A stretch of 64,000 nucleotides of DNA from Gemmobacter aquaticus. Its GTDB lineage: Bacteria; Pseudomonadota; Alphaproteobacteria; Rhodobacterales; Rhodobacteraceae. The notes under the pieces were generated by a model that saw nothing but the letters and a program-made list of their open reading frames with translations, searched no databases and was not told the DNA's origin. Of this stretch, positions 26,039 through 35,626 are shown in pieces; within the stretch, counting starts at the first letter, position 1, and each line of letters starts with the position of its first letter. The position numbers were made by a program, and so were the translations under genes. The stretch spans positions 354,646-418,645 of the forward strand of contig NZ_VOAK01000020.1 of assembly GCF_007859075.1 (NCBI RefSeq). Reading direction: 5' to 3'.

Positions 26039-26470
26039 CTATACGGCGCGGTCGAACTTGGTCGTCAGGTGGATCAGGCTTTCCGAACTGACAACACCGG
26101 TCAGCGCGCCGATCTGGTCAAGCACCTGATCCAGAACATGAGTTGAAGGCGCTGCGACCTGCAGAAGCAGGTCATAACGGCCCGAGGTGGTGAACACCTT
26201 CTCGATCTCGGCAATCGACTTCAGGCGGGTGATGATCGCAGCCTGCGCCCGCGGCTCTATCGTCAGAAGGACACTGGCGCGAAGCCGCCCCTGACGTGCC
26301 GCCTCGCCCAGTTTCAGGGTGTAGCCGGCGATGACGCCGGTCGTCTCAAGCCGCTCCAGACGGGCCTGTACGGTAGAGCGCGCAACCTTCATCCGGCGCG
26401 CCAACGTGGCCACGGACATGCGTGCATCGGCGCTGAGAAGCCCGATGATGTTGCGATCAAGTTCGTCCAT
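26039..26470 (-). CDS. Lrp/AsnC family transcriptional regulator
   Basis: DNA-binding regulator of 143 residues. The N-terminal winged helix-turn-helix (LDRNIIGLLSADARMSVATL, RRMKVARSTVQARLERLE) is followed by the Lrp/AsnC effector domain (YDLLLQVAAPSTHVLDQVL). The family forms octamers that respond to amino acids. It is divergent from an ornithine/lysine decarboxylase gene, 211 bases away, so local control of that gene is likely, with an amino acid such as ornithine or lysine as a plausible effector (inference). Confidence 0.92.
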   Translation of the reverse strand: MDELDRNIIGLLSADARMSVATLARRMKVARSTVQARLERLETTGVIAGYTLKLGEAARQGRLRASVLLTIEPRAQAAIITRLKSIAEIEKVFTTSGRYDLLLQVAAPSTHVLDQVLDQIGALTGVVSSESLIHLTTKFDRAV

Positions 26471-26681
26471 TCATTTTGCCTGCCGATTTCGTCATTTTGT
26501 TATCTCTACACTATATTTTTGCAGTTTTCATCGATGAAGTTTGGTCCCATATGCGCATTCCACGTTTTCAGGAAAAGGGCGGCTCATACGCACCTGGCCT
26601 GGTTGTAATGACCGCGCAGGTGCCGAACCCCCGCTTTTGCGGGCCGGGCAGTTGCGTCTTGTTGGCAGAAAGGAAACGCCG
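26471..26681. promoter_or_regulatory. Divergent control region, AsnC regulator / decarboxylase
   Basis: The region next to the regulator is AT-rich (26475-26535), with repeats TCATTTTGCC and TCATTTTGTT and a TATATTTTT stretch, as expected for promoters and Lrp-type binding. The decarboxylase leader is about 150 bases long and contains a CCCGC-TTTT-GCGGG hairpin (26630-26643). Exact promoter elements could not be fixed. Confidence 0.45.
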
Positions 26682-27827
26682 ATGGGACTCTCGAAAACAA
26701 TCTGGTCCAACCCGACTGAATTTCTTCGCACGGCACAGCCCGAAAATCCGGTGATCTTCTTCTCGCCTACGGTTCTGCAGGCGGCGGCGCGTCGGTTCAT
26801 CGACGGCTTTCCGGGCATGGTGACCTATGCGGTCAAGACCAACCCTTCGGACGTGGTGATCGAGAACCTGGCGGCCGCTGGCGTGCGCGGCTTTGACGTG
26901 GCTTCGCCCGGCGAGATCCGTCTGATCCGCCGCATCGCCCCGGATGCGGCGCTGCATTACAACAACCCCGTGCGTGCGCGCGCCGAAATTGCACAAGCGG
27001 TTGAGCTGGGCGTGAAAAGCTGGTCGGTCGACAGTGCGTCGGAACTGGAAAAGCTCATTGAGCTTGTCCCGGCCGAAAACTGCGAGATCTCTGTCCGCTT
27101 CAAGCTGCCGGTGGCGGGTGCGGCCTACAACTTTGGCGCCAAGTTTGGCGCGACGGTGGAACTTGCAGCCCAGCTTCTGAAGCGGGCGCATGAGGCAGGG
27201 TTCATCCCCTCGCTGACCTTCCATCCTGGTACGCAATGCACCGACCCCCATGCGTGGGAAGCCTATATCCGCGCCGCCGCCGATATCGGGCGTGAGGCGG
27301 GCGTTACCGTGGCGCGGTTGAACGTGGGTGGCGGCTTCCCGAACTACCGCCTGCAGGCCGTGGTCCCGCAGATCGAAGAGACCTTTGCCCTGATCGACCG
27401 CGTGGCGTCCGAGGCCTTTGGCGATGCGCGCCCCATGCTGGTCTGCGAGCCGGGCCGTGCGCTTTGTGGCGATGCCTTCACCCACGCGGCCAAGGTCAAG
27501 GCGGTGCGGGATGGCATGCATGTCTTCCTGAACGATGGTGTCTATGGCGCGCTGGCCGAACTGCCGCTGGTCGGCATTATCGACCGCATCGAAACCGTGG
27601 ACGGCCAGGGCCGCAAGCGGGACGGTGCGCTGGCCTCGCGTATCGTCTTTGGCCCCACCTGCGATTCCGTCGACCGTCTGCCGGGCGAGCTGATGCTGGC
27701 CGAGGATATTGCCGAGGGCGACTATCTGATCATCCACGGCATGGGCGCCTATTCGATCGCCACCAATACCCGCTTCAACGGCTTTGGGGATCTGACGATC
27801 GCGACAGTCCTGTCGTTGAAGGTCTGA
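26682..27827 (+). CDS. Ornithine/lysine decarboxylase, alanine-racemase-fold type
   Basis: PLP enzyme that decarboxylates ornithine (or lysine) to putrescine (or cadaverine), the entry to polyamine synthesis. The 381-residue protein has the PLP lysine at residue 52 (TYAVKTNPSDVV), LTFHPGTQC and RLNVGGGFPNY (phosphate binding), and the active-site Cys327 in FGPTCDSVDRLP. AAAGGA precedes the ATG at 26682. The enzyme is of the eukaryotic-like fold III type found in alphaproteobacteria, many of which accept both substrates. The long leader and the divergent AsnC-type gene suggest regulation. Confidence 0.92.
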   Translation: MGLSKTIWSNPTEFLRTAQPENPVIFFSPTVLQAAARRFIDGFPGMVTYAVKTNPSDVVIENLAAAGVRGFDVASPGEIRLIRRIAPDAALHYNNPVRARAEIAQAVELGVKSWSVDSASELEKLIELVPAENCEISVRFKLPVAGAAYNFGAKFGATVELAAQLLKRAHEAGFIPSLTFHPGTQCTDPHAWEAYIRAAADIGREAGVTVARLNVGGGFPNYRLQAVVPQIEETFALIDRVASEAFGDARPMLVCEPGRALCGDAFTHAAKVKAVRDGMHVFLNDGVYGALAELPLVGIIDRIETVDGQGRKRDGALASRIVFGPTCDSVDRLPGELMLAEDIAEGDYLIIHGMGAYSIATNTRFNGFGDLTIATVLSLKV

Positions 27828-27845
27828 AACCCGGCTGTTTCCAAG

Positions 27846-27876
27846 CGCCCGGCTGGACAATCTTTGCCGGGCGTTT
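27846..27876 (+). terminator. Probable terminator of the decarboxylase gene
   Basis: CGCCCGGC / GCCGGGCG stem with a 12-base loop followed by TTT, 18 bases after the stop codon. Confidence 0.6.
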
Positions 27877-27973
27877 ACGATTTGACCATTAGCCTTGGGC
27901 GACATCAGCCAGGGGGGCGCATGGTCACGATACCGCAGACTGTCGGACGGACCGGGAAGGCAAGGGCCAGCCC

Positions 27974-29065
27974 ATGAGCCTTCTTGACCGTCTCGTCCGA
28001 TGGTATGCGCGAAGGCAAGTCCCGCGTACCGATCCCGCGGATGCCCCGCCAAAGGGTGTCCGGCGCGGGCAGGTGGATCATGTGATCGTCCTCGACGGCA
28101 CGCTTGCCTCGCTTCACCCCGGACATGAAAGCAACGCAGGCCGCGCATTTCAGCTATTGCGTGAGACTGTTCCGGGCAATCGCCGCAGCCTCTATTACGA
28201 ACCCGGCCTTCAATGGCGATCATGGCGCGACACGCTTGATGTGATGCAGGGGGGCGGGATTGATCGCCAGATTGTCCGGGCCTATGGCTATCTGGCCAGC
28301 CATTATCGGGCAGGGGACCGGATCTATCTTTTCGGCTATTCGCGTGGCGCCTATGCCGTGCGCAGCCTTGCGGGCGTGATCGACCGTGTCGGCCTGCTGC
28401 GCCAAGATGCTGCGACGGAACGCAACGTGCGCCAAGCCTATCGATATTACCAGAATGGCCCCGACAGCGCCACGTCGCGCGCCTTTGCGCGCCTCTACTG
28501 TCACCCGGCGGCCTCGATCCAGATGATCGGTGTCTGGGACACCGTCAAGGCACTGGGGTTGCGGTTGCCGCTGCTGTGGAAGCTGACCGAAGGGCGTCAT
28601 GCCTTTCACAACCACCACCTTGGCCACTCGATCCGCCATGGCTTTCATGCCCTGGCCCTGCACGAAAACCGGCAGGTCTTTGAGCCCGTCCTCTGGGAAT
28701 GCCCGCCCGGCTGGGCAGGGAACGTCGAGCAGGTGTGGTTTCGCGGGGCGCATGGCGATATCGGTGGGCAGCTTGGCCAGTTTGAGGCCGCCCGCCCGCT
28801 GGCGAATATCCCGCTCGTCTGGATGCTGGACCGGGCTGAGGCTTGCGGGCTGAACCTGCCTGCGGATTGGCGCAACCGCTTTCCCTGCGATGCGATGGCG
28901 CCGATGGTGGGGGCGTGGCGCGGTTTCGGTGCGGCGTTCCTGCTGCGAAAAGCGCGCCGGGTTGGGCGCGACCGGTCCGAGGCGATCCACCCTTCGGTGC
29001 AACAGGCAGAGCCCGGTCGTCAGGTCGATCTGCCGCGCCGCGACGTGGCGGTGCTGCGAGAGTAA
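27974..29065 (+). CDS. DUF2235 domain protein (alpha/beta-hydrolase-like)
   Basis: Protein of 363 residues of the DUF2235 group, whose relatives include type VI phospholipase effectors and uncharacterised cytosolic hydrolases. VIVLDGTLASLHPG matches the first strand, LFGYSRGAYAVRSLAG holds the GxSxG nucleophile elbow (Ser in GYSRG), and MIGVWDTVKALGL is the conserved aspartate segment. No VgrG, Hcp or other type VI gene is nearby and there is no signal peptide, so a stand-alone role is more likely than a toxin. AAGGG precedes the ATG at 27974. It ends 3 bases from a convergent membrane-protein gene. Confidence 0.85.
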   Translation: MSLLDRLVRWYARRQVPRTDPADAPPKGVRRGQVDHVIVLDGTLASLHPGHESNAGRAFQLLRETVPGNRRSLYYEPGLQWRSWRDTLDVMQGGGIDRQIVRAYGYLASHYRAGDRIYLFGYSRGAYAVRSLAGVIDRVGLLRQDAATERNVRQAYRYYQNGPDSATSRAFARLYCHPAASIQMIGVWDTVKALGLRLPLLWKLTEGRHAFHNHHLGHSIRHGFHALALHENRQVFEPVLWECPPGWAGNVEQVWFRGAHGDIGGQLGQFEAARPLANIPLVWMLDRAEACGLNLPADWRNRFPCDAMAPMVGAWRGFGAAFLLRKARRVGRDRSEAIHPSVQQAEPGRQVDLPRRDVAVLRE

Positions 29066-29068
29066 GGC

Positions 29069-29770
29069 TCAGAGGAAACCGATCAGCCAGATCGCCCCGA
29101 GTAAGATAGGCTGGTGCAGAAGATAGATCGCCAGTGAGTGCCGGCCGGGCCAAGCGAGCCACCGCGGTCCGGTGATGCCTGCGAGGGAGGGCCAGAGCGG
29201 GCCAAGAAGCCGCGCCGTGCCAAGCCCCAGCAGGAAGGGGCCGAACCACGGAAAAAGTGGCTCAAAATCAATGGTCTGCGTCGGAATATTCGCAAGCCCC
29301 AGCCAGCGCAGGGCCGGGGCGTTCCACTGCAAGATCTGTGGAAGATGGTAAGACGCCGCCATGACAGTCGCGCCCGTGACAATCGTCAGCATCGGCGGCA
29401 GTCGCAGGAAAGCCAGCCCCAGAAGGCTCGCGACCGCGATGCTGTGCAGGATCCCGTAAAACACCCAAGCCTGTGGCATGGCGATGCGGGTGGCAAGACT
29501 GACCAGCGCTGCCGCCGCAGCGATCCGTAGCCAGCGCTGCCAAAAGGCCTGCCAGCGTATGCCGTTGCCATGGCCCAGCCAGAGCGACGCACCGGCCAGA
29601 AACAGGAAGCCCCCCGCCACGATGCGGGCCAGCCAGAAGAGCGCAGGCGCTTGCGTCGTACCGGGCGGGAGATACCCATACATCTGAAGATCAAAGCACA
29701 GGTGAAAAACCACCATGCCCAAAAGGGCAAGTGTCCGCGCGGCATCAATGATCCAGATCCGGCCTGCCAT
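29069..29770 (-). CDS. DUF1624 / heparan-alpha-glucosaminide acetyltransferase-like membrane protein
   Basis: Integral membrane protein of 233 residues with about seven helices. It opens with RIWIIDAARTLALLGMVVFH, the typical start of the DUF1624 (HGSNAT-like) acyltransferase family, and has conserved His residues in the first helices and GRHSLAIYLLHQPIL near the end. Relatives transfer acetyl groups to glycans across the membrane; the actual substrate is unknown. Confidence 0.86.
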   Translation of the reverse strand: MAGRIWIIDAARTLALLGMVVFHLCFDLQMYGYLPPGTTQAPALFWLARIVAGGFLFLAGASLWLGHGNGIRWQAFWQRWLRIAAAAALVSLATRIAMPQAWVFYGILHSIAVASLLGLAFLRLPPMLTIVTGATVMAASYHLPQILQWNAPALRWLGLANIPTQTIDFEPLFPWFGPFLLGLGTARLLGPLWPSLAGITGPRWLAWPGRHSLAIYLLHQPILLGAIWLIGFL

Positions 29771-29823
29771 CCGTCACCCCTCTGGCTGCCCTTGTGGCCC
29801 AGCTTCGGGCGCGTCGCAACGCA

Positions 29824-29849
29824 AAAGGGCAGCCCAGCGGCTGCCCTTT
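29824..29849 (-). terminator. Terminator of gltA
   Basis: AAAGGGCAGCC-CAGC-GGCTGCCCTTT, an 11-bp perfect stem with A and T flanks, starts 19 bases past the gltA stop codon. Confidence 0.88.
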
Positions 29850-29867
29850 CCTCGCCTTGCGCTGCAC

Positions 29868-31163
29868 TCAGCGGTGGCGCACATCCACGTAGTCGCGCTT
29901 GGCCGACCCGGTGTAGAGCTGGCGCGGGCGGCCGATCTTCTGGGTGGGGTCGCCAATCATTTCCTTCCACTGGCTGATCCAGCCCACGGTGCGCGACAGC
30001 GCGAAGATCGGGGTGAACATCGCGGTCGGGAAGCCCATCGCATCAAGGATGATGCCCGAGTAGAAGTCGACGTTGGGATAGAGCTTCTTCGAGATGAAGT
30101 AATCATCTTCAAGCGCGATCCGCTCAAGCTCTTTGGCAACCTGCAGGGTCGGGTTGTTCTCGATACCCAGAAGGCCCAGAACCTCGTCCGCCGACTCTTT
30201 CATGACCTTCGCGCGGGGATCGAAGTTCTTGTAAACGCGGTGGCCAAAGCCCATCAGGCGGAACGGGTCGTCCTTATCCTTGGCGCGACGGATGAACTCG
30301 GGGATCCGGTCGACCGATCCGATCTCGCGCAGCATCTCGAGGCAGGCCTGGTTGGCGCCGCCGTGGGCGGGGCCCCAGAGGCAGGCGATGCCAGCCGCGA
30401 TGCAGGCAAACGGGTTGGCGCCCGAAGAGCCCGCCAGACGCACCGTCGAGGTGGACGCGTTCTGCTCATGGTCGGCGTGCAGCATCATGATCCGGTCCAT
30501 GGCCTTGGCCAGGATCGGATTGACCACATAATCCTCGCAGGGAACCGCGAAGCACATGTGCAGGAAGTTCGACGCATAATCGAGGCTGTTCTTCGGATAG
30601 ACGAAGGGTTGGCCGATCGAATACTTGTAGGCCATTGCCGCGATGGTCGGCAGCTTGGCGATCAGCCGCATCGAAGCGACCTCGCGCTGCCACGGGTCAT
30701 TGATGTCGGTCGAGTCGTGGTAGAAGGCCGACATGGCGCCCACCACGCCGACCATGGTCGCCATCGGGTGAGCGTCGCGCCGGAAGCCACGGAAGAAGTT
30801 GTGCATCTGTTCATGCACCATCGTGTGGCGCGTGATGCGGGATTCGAAGTCAGCCATCTGGGCGGCGTTCGGCAGTTCGCCATTCAGCAGCAGATAGCAG
30901 ACCTCAAGATAGTGCGACTTTTCCGCCAGTTGTTCGATCGGGTAGCCGCGGTGCAGAAGCTCGCCCACATCGCCGTCGATATAGGTAATGGCGCTGTCGC
31001 AGGCGGCAGTCGAGGTAAAGCCGGGATCGTAGGTGAACACGTCACCCTGCGCGTAGAGCTTTCGGATGTCGAGCACGTCGGGGCCGACGGTGCCCGACAG
31101 GATCGGCAGGTCGATGACCTTGTCGCCGAGTGTCAGCTTCGCGCTTTTACCTGTTTCTGCCAT
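29868..31163 (-). CDS. gltA: Citrate synthase
   Basis: Condenses acetyl-CoA with oxaloacetate at the entry to the TCA cycle. The length is 431 residues, type II (Gram-negative hexameric, NADH-sensitive) in pattern: [20 protein letters not shown] and [15 protein letters not shown] hold active-site His residues, and [16 protein letters not shown] completes the site. The ATG at 31163 has GAGGG 9 bases upstream; a GTG two codons earlier is less likely. It lies 78 bases downstream of gltX on the same strand and may be cotranscribed. Confidence 0.97.
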   Translation of the reverse strand: MAETGKSAKLTLGDKVIDLPILSGTVGPDVLDIRKLYAQGDVFTYDPGFTSTAACDSAITYIDGDVGELLHRGYPIEQLAEKSHYLEVCYLLLNGELPNAAQMADFESRITRHTMVHEQMHNFFRGFRRDAHPMATMVGVVGAMSAFYHDSTDINDPWQREVASMRLIAKLPTIAAMAYKYSIGQPFVYPKNSLDYASNFLHMCFAVPCEDYVVNPILAKAMDRIMMLHADHEQNASTSTVRLAGSSGANPFACIAAGIACLWGPAHGGANQACLEMLREIGSVDRIPEFIRRAKDKDDPFRLMGFGHRVYKNFDPRAKVMKESADEVLGLLGIENNPTLQVAKELERIALEDDYFISKKLYPNVDFYSGIILDAMGFPTAMFTPIFALSRTVGWISQWKEMIGDPTQKIGRPRQLYTGSAKRDYVDVRHR

Positions 31164-31241
31164 TTCCACATCCCTCTGCGTTGGCTTGCAGCGCCGGTGT
31201 TGGCGCTGCGGCGTATCTCTCCGGCAGAAGGGGCGGCCTGT

Positions 31242-32657
31242 TCAGGCCGCGGCATCCTCCAGCCGCGCAATGGTCTCGTCCTGACCGATGACCAGCATCA
31301 TGTCATAGACGCTCGGGCTTACCGTGCGGCCAGCAAGGGCTGCACGCAAGGGGGCTGCCAGTTTGCCAAAGCCCATGCCGTGCTCGGCGGCGGCCCCGGT
31401 CAGAATGGCCTCAAGATTCTCTTTCGTCCAGCTAGCAGTTTGCAGGCGCGGCGTCAACAATTTCAGTATACCACGGGATACCGTGTCAAGCGCCTTTTCC
31501 GCAGCCTCATCGCGCGGGACAGGGCGTGATACCGTGATATACCGCGCCTTTTCAAGAAGTTCCGGGAATGTCTTCGCGCGCTCCTTCAGACTGGGCATGC
31601 CCTTGAGCATAAGGGCGCGCTGTGCCTCTGAAAGTGCGGGCAGGTTGGCGGCCGTCAGGAATGCCTCAAGTTCATGCAGCAATGCAGCGTCGTCTGATGC
31701 TGCAATGTGCTGACCGCAAAGATTCTCCAGCTTCTTGAAGTCGAGCCGGGCAGGCGCGCGACCGATTCCCTTCAGGTCGAACCATTCCATGGCCTGTTCG
31801 CTGGTGAAAAACTCGGCATCGCCATGCCCCCAGCCAAGCCGCGTCAGGTAGTTGCGCATCCCCGCCGCCGGATAGCCCATGACCTGATATTCCTCGACGC
31901 CGAGGGCGCCGTGGCGCTTGGAAAGCTTCTTGCCGTCCGGTCCGTGAATCAGCGGGATATGCGCCCAGACCGGAACGTCCCAACCCATCGCGTCATAGAT
32001 CATCTGTTGACGCGCGGCGTTGACCAGATGGTCGTCACCACGGATCACATGGGTCACGCCCATGTCGTGATCGTCGACCACCACGGCCAGCATATAGGTG
32101 GGCGTCCCGTCCGAACGCAGGACGATCATGTCGTCGAGCGTCTCGTTCTTGATGATGACCTGGCCCTGCACCTGATCGTCGATCACCGTCTCACCCGTCC
32201 GTGGGGCCTTCATGCGGATCGCGTAGGGCCTGTCAGGGTAGGTCGCGGGATCGGCGTCGCGCCAGGGGCTCTGGAACAGCGCATAACTGCCCCGCGCCTC
32301 GGCCTCGGCACGGAATGCCTCAATTTCTTCCTTTGTTGAGAAGCACTTGTAGGCCGTTCCTCGTGCAAGCATCTCGTGCGCGACCTCGGCATGACGATCG
32401 CGGCGTTCGAACTGGCTGACAACATCGCCATCCCAATCGAGCCCCAGCCACTTCAGACCCCGCAGGATCGCTGCCGTCGCCTCGGGGGTGGAGCGTTCGC
32501 GGTCGGTATCCTCGATCCGCAGCAGGAACTTGCCGCCGCGACCACGGGCATAAAGCCAGTTGAACAGCGCCGTCCGGCCGCCGCCGATGTGCAGATAGCC
32601 GGTGGGCGACGGGGCGAAACGGGTGACGACGGGCTTTCCGCCAGAGTTCATGGACAT
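31242..32657 (-). CDS. gltX: Glutamyl-tRNA synthetase
   Basis: Charges tRNA-Glu (and in organisms with GatCAB, such as this one, a GltX also misacylates tRNA-Gln). The class I HIGH motif is [17 protein letters not shown] and the KMSKS motif is [10 protein letters not shown]. The start is uncertain among ATGs at 32663, 32657 and 32651; AAAGG suits 32657, giving 471 residues. It is divergent from comEC. A second GltX paralogue, common in this group, would have to be elsewhere. Confidence 0.95.
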   Translation of the reverse strand: MSMNSGGKPVVTRFAPSPTGYLHIGGGRTALFNWLYARGRGGKFLLRIEDTDRERSTPEATAAILRGLKWLGLDWDGDVVSQFERRDRHAEVAHEMLARGTAYKCFSTKEEIEAFRAEAEARGSYALFQSPWRDADPATYPDRPYAIRMKAPRTGETVIDDQVQGQVIIKNETLDDMIVLRSDGTPTYMLAVVVDDHDMGVTHVIRGDDHLVNAARQQMIYDAMGWDVPVWAHIPLIHGPDGKKLSKRHGALGVEEYQVMGYPAAGMRNYLTRLGWGHGDAEFFTSEQAMEWFDLKGIGRAPARLDFKKLENLCGQHIAASDDAALLHELEAFLTAANLPALSEAQRALMLKGMPSLKERAKTFPELLEKARYITVSRPVPRDEAAEKALDTVSRGILKLLTPRLQTASWTKENLEAILTGAAAEHGMGFGKLAAPLRAALAGRTVSPSVYDMMLVIGQDETIARLEDAAA

Positions 32658-32747
32658 GTGCATGGGCCTTTCAGCGTTAACCTTTCGGAAACCTTGGCGG
32701 CGATAGGATCGCGTCCGGTGATAGGCGAGAGGAGGGCGGGAAACAAG

Positions 32748-34859
32748 GTGGCGGCTTGGGCCGAACGCGGCATGCGGATCCTGCACCTGCCGTCGGCGAC
32801 CCTGGCCGAGGCGCGGGGGAACCTGTTTCCCTGGGTGCCGGTCGGGCTAGCCATCGGGATCGGGCTCTGGTTCGCGTCCCCGGCTGAGCCGGGTCTGGCC
32901 GTCTACGCAAGTCTAGGGGCGATCAGTCTGGCGGCGGTCTGGGTCGGATGGACCAGTGACGAGCGCTTGGGCCCGGTGGCCATCGCGGTGCTGTGTCTTT
33001 CGCTCGGGCTGATCGCGGCGGGTACGCGCGCGCATCTGGTCGCGGCACCTGTACTCGACTTCCGCTACTATGGGCCGATCACCGGGCGGATCATCGAGAT
33101 TGACCGCTCGCAAACCGATGCGCTGCGGCTGACCCTGGACCAGGTGGTGCTTGATAATGTGCCGCCGGAAAACACCCCCCTGCGTATCCGGATCTCGCTG
33201 CGTGGCAAGCGCAGCTGGCTTTCGCCAGAGCCGGGGCAAGTGATCCAGACGACGGGCCACCTTTCTGGCCCGGAAGGTCCGGTCGAGCCCGGTGACTTCG
33301 ACTTCAGGCGCGTTGCATGGTTCCAGCGCCTTGGCGCGGTTGGCTACACCCCGCATCCGGTGCTGCTGTTGTCCGATCCGGGGCCGAGCGAGCAGTGGAT
33401 TGCCCGGCTGCGCGCCTGGTTCTCGCACGGGATTCAGGCGCATGTGGCCGGAGATCCAGGCGCCTTCGCCTCGGGCGTGATGACGGGGGATCGCGCAGGC
33501 CTCAGCCTTACGGCGGTCGAGGATTTGCGGGCATCGAGCCTTGCCCATCTGTTGGCGATCTCGGGGATGAACCTCGCCTTCCTGATTGGGTTTGTTTTCA
33601 TGTTGATCCGCAGCGCGATCGCCTTCATTCCCATGATTGCACTGCGGATCAACGCAAAGAAGATCGCGGCCGTTGTCTCGTTGTTTGTGGCGTGGTTCTA
33701 CATGCTGCTGTCCGGGGCAAACGTGGCAACGGAACGCGCCTTCCTGATGGTCGTCGTGATGCTGGGGGCGGTTCTGCTGGACCGGCGGGCGCTGTCGATG
33801 CGGTCGGTCGCGATTTCGGCCACGGTGCTGCTGCTGGTCCGGCCGGAAAGCCTGCTCGATCCGGGGTTCCAGATGTCGTTTGCCGCCACCGCCGCGCTGA
33901 TCGCTGGCTTCGCCGGGGTGGAGCGGGGGATGCTGCGCGGACGTCTGCCGCGCTGGATCATGCCGGTTTTCACTTTGGTCCTGTCTTCGGTCCTTGCGGG
34001 GGCCGCGACTGCGCCATTTGGTGCGGCCCATTTCGGTCGGATCGCGGACTTTGGCCTGATTGCCAACCTGTTGACGGTGCCTGTTATGGGTGCGGTTGTG
34101 ATGCCTGCGGGCGCGGTCGCCGCGCTATTGGCGCCGTTTGGCTTAGCCGCCATTCCGCTCTGGATCATGGGCTTGGGGTGCCAATGGATTCTTTATGTCG
34201 CCTCGGTCGTCGCGGCATGGGACGGGGCGGTGACTGCCGTGCCAGCACCGCAGACTTGGGTGCTTGCCGCACTTGGCTTCGCAGCGGTCATAGCGGTTTT
34301 GCCACGCGGGCGGACGCGGCTGCTTGCACTCCTGCCGCTGACGCTGGCCTTCGTCTACTGGCCGCAGGTCCGGCCGCAGATGCTCATATCCGCCGATGGG
34401 CGGCTTGTGGGTATCTTGGGTCAGGACGGTCGCGCGCTGTCTTCCGCCCGTGGCGCCGGATTCGCGGCAACCTCGTGGCTTGAGAATGATGGCGATCTCG
34501 CCGATCAGGAGAAGGCAGCGCTTCGTCCGGGGTTTGCAGGGCAGGCCGCCGCGCGGAGCTTTCAGATCGGTGCGTGGAATGGAGTTCTTCTGCGCGGAAA
34601 GGCGGGTGTCGCCATGTCAGGCGCGATGTGCGCCCAGTTCGATCTGGTGATCTCTTCCGAGCCGAACGTCGAACCGGATGGCCCTTGCCGTGTTATCGGA
34701 CCCGAATTGCTTCGCGCAACGGGGGGACTTGCTGTAAGTCCTTCGGATCAAAGACTTGTCCTGATCCCGTCACGCAGGGGCGCGCGTATCTGGTCGCCTC
34801 AGGACCTGCCGGCAGACACCGTCATGCGCCTGTCTCGGCCAAAAGAACCGGGTCAATAG
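32748..34859 (+). CDS. comEC: ComEC/Rec2-family DNA uptake channel protein
   Basis: Inner-membrane channel for single-stranded DNA during natural transformation. The 703-residue protein has N-terminal helices, an OB-like DUF4131 domain (about 90-190) and the Competence domain ([48 protein letters not shown]). The C-terminal metallo-beta-lactamase domain of classical ComEC is absent: the tail after the last helix is only about 150 residues and has no HxHxDH motif. The start is a GTG at 32748 behind GAGGAGGG; an ATG at 32772 is the alternative. Its end overlaps the end of lexA by 7 bases. Confidence 0.92.
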   Translation: MAAWAERGMRILHLPSATLAEARGNLFPWVPVGLAIGIGLWFASPAEPGLAVYASLGAISLAAVWVGWTSDERLGPVAIAVLCLSLGLIAAGTRAHLVAAPVLDFRYYGPITGRIIEIDRSQTDALRLTLDQVVLDNVPPENTPLRIRISLRGKRSWLSPEPGQVIQTTGHLSGPEGPVEPGDFDFRRVAWFQRLGAVGYTPHPVLLLSDPGPSEQWIARLRAWFSHGIQAHVAGDPGAFASGVMTGDRAGLSLTAVEDLRASSLAHLLAISGMNLAFLIGFVFMLIRSAIAFIPMIALRINAKKIAAVVSLFVAWFYMLLSGANVATERAFLMVVVMLGAVLLDRRALSMRSVAISATVLLLVRPESLLDPGFQMSFAATAALIAGFAGVERGMLRGRLPRWIMPVFTLVLSSVLAGAATAPFGAAHFGRIADFGLIANLLTVPVMGAVVMPAGAVAALLAPFGLAAIPLWIMGLGCQWILYVASVVAAWDGAVTAVPAPQTWVLAALGFAAVIAVLPRGRTRLLALLPLTLAFVYWPQVRPQMLISADGRLVGILGQDGRALSSARGAGFAATSWLENDGDLADQEKAALRPGFAGQAAARSFQIGAWNGVLLRGKAGVAMSGAMCAQFDLVISSEPNVEPDGPCRVIGPELLRATGGLAVSPSDQRLVLIPSRRGARIWSPQDLPADTVMRLSRPKEPGQ

Positions 34860-35545
34860 CTACGGATCAACCCGACGAGACGACCCTGCACCTTCACCAG
34901 ATGGTCAGGCAGGATGCGCGTCTCATAGGCGGGGTTCGCCGCCTCAAGCGCAATTGTGTTGCCCTTGCGGCGAAAGCGCTTCAGCGTGGCCTCTGCATCC
35001 TCGACCAGTGCTACGACAATATCGCCGTTCTCTGCGGTTGACTGTTCGCGGATCACAACGATGTCGCCGTCGTTGATGCCCGCTTCGATCATCGAGTCGC
35101 CACGCACCTCCAGCGCATAGTGCTGGCCGCTGCCCGACAGCATCGATCCGGGCACGGCAACATGGTGCGACACTTCTGATATCGCCTCAATCGGCACACC
35201 GGCCGCGATGCGCCCCATGACCGGAAGCTCAAGCGCGTGTATCGCCTCAACAGGGCGGGCGCCACGCGGCGGAGGGGCTTCCGGACGGTCGCCTGCAATT
35301 ACGCGGGGGGTGAAACCGGGTCGTTCCATTGCCTCGGGCAATTTGACGATCTCGATCGCGCGGGCGCGGTGCGCAAGGCGGCGGATGAAGCCCCGCTCTT
35401 CCAGTGCCGTGATCAACCGGTGGATGCCAGACTTGGAGCGCAGATCGAGCGCTTCCTTCATTTCATCAAACGAAGGCGGGACGCCGTCACTTTCCATCCG
35501 GACGCGGATGAAATCCAGAAGTTCCAGTTGCTTGCGCGTAAGCAT
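34853..35545 (-). CDS. lexA: LexA repressor
   Basis: SOS-response repressor, 230 residues. The N-terminal winged helix domain ([37 protein letters not shown]) binds DNA. The self-cleavage site is Ala115-Gly116 in [10 protein letters not shown], and the Ser/Lys pair is Ser151 (RGDSMIEAG) and Lys189 (TLKRFRRKG). The ATG at 35545 gives the family N-terminus. An SOS box (GTTC-N7-GTTC) lies 43 bases upstream, so the gene is autoregulated. It is downstream of moeA on the same strand with an 81-base gap. Confidence 0.97.
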   Translation of the reverse strand: MLTRKQLELLDFIRVRMESDGVPPSFDEMKEALDLRSKSGIHRLITALEERGFIRRLAHRARAIEIVKLPEAMERPGFTPRVIAGDRPEAPPPRGARPVEAIHALELPVMGRIAAGVPIEAISEVSHHVAVPGSMLSGSGQHYALEVRGDSMIEAGINDGDIVVIREQSTAENGDIVVALVEDAEATLKRFRRKGNTIALEAANPAYETRILPDHLVKVQGRLVGLIRSY

Positions 35546-35587
35546 TTGGCCTGCCCCTTGTGACGAATAGTCCGGAGTTATCGTAAT

Positions 35588-35602
35588 GTTCTGCCCGTGT
35601 TC
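35588..35602. promoter_or_regulatory. SOS box (LexA operator) upstream of lexA
   Basis: GTTCTGCCCGTGTTC fits the alphaproteobacterial LexA operator GTTC-N7-GTTC exactly. It lies between the moeA stop and the lexA start. Confidence 0.9.
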
Positions 35603-35626
35603 CCGGTTTGTGTCAAGCGGTTTCAC

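Noticed and set aside
26568..28223. Open frame of 551 codons on the minus strand
   Set aside because: Antisense to the ornithine/lysine decarboxylase and the start of DUF2235. Both sense genes have clear motifs.
27974..29065. DUF2235 protein as a type VI secretion effector
   Set aside because: No VgrG, Hcp, PAAR or immunity gene is nearby and the neighbour is a convergent membrane protein, so an effector role has no support here.
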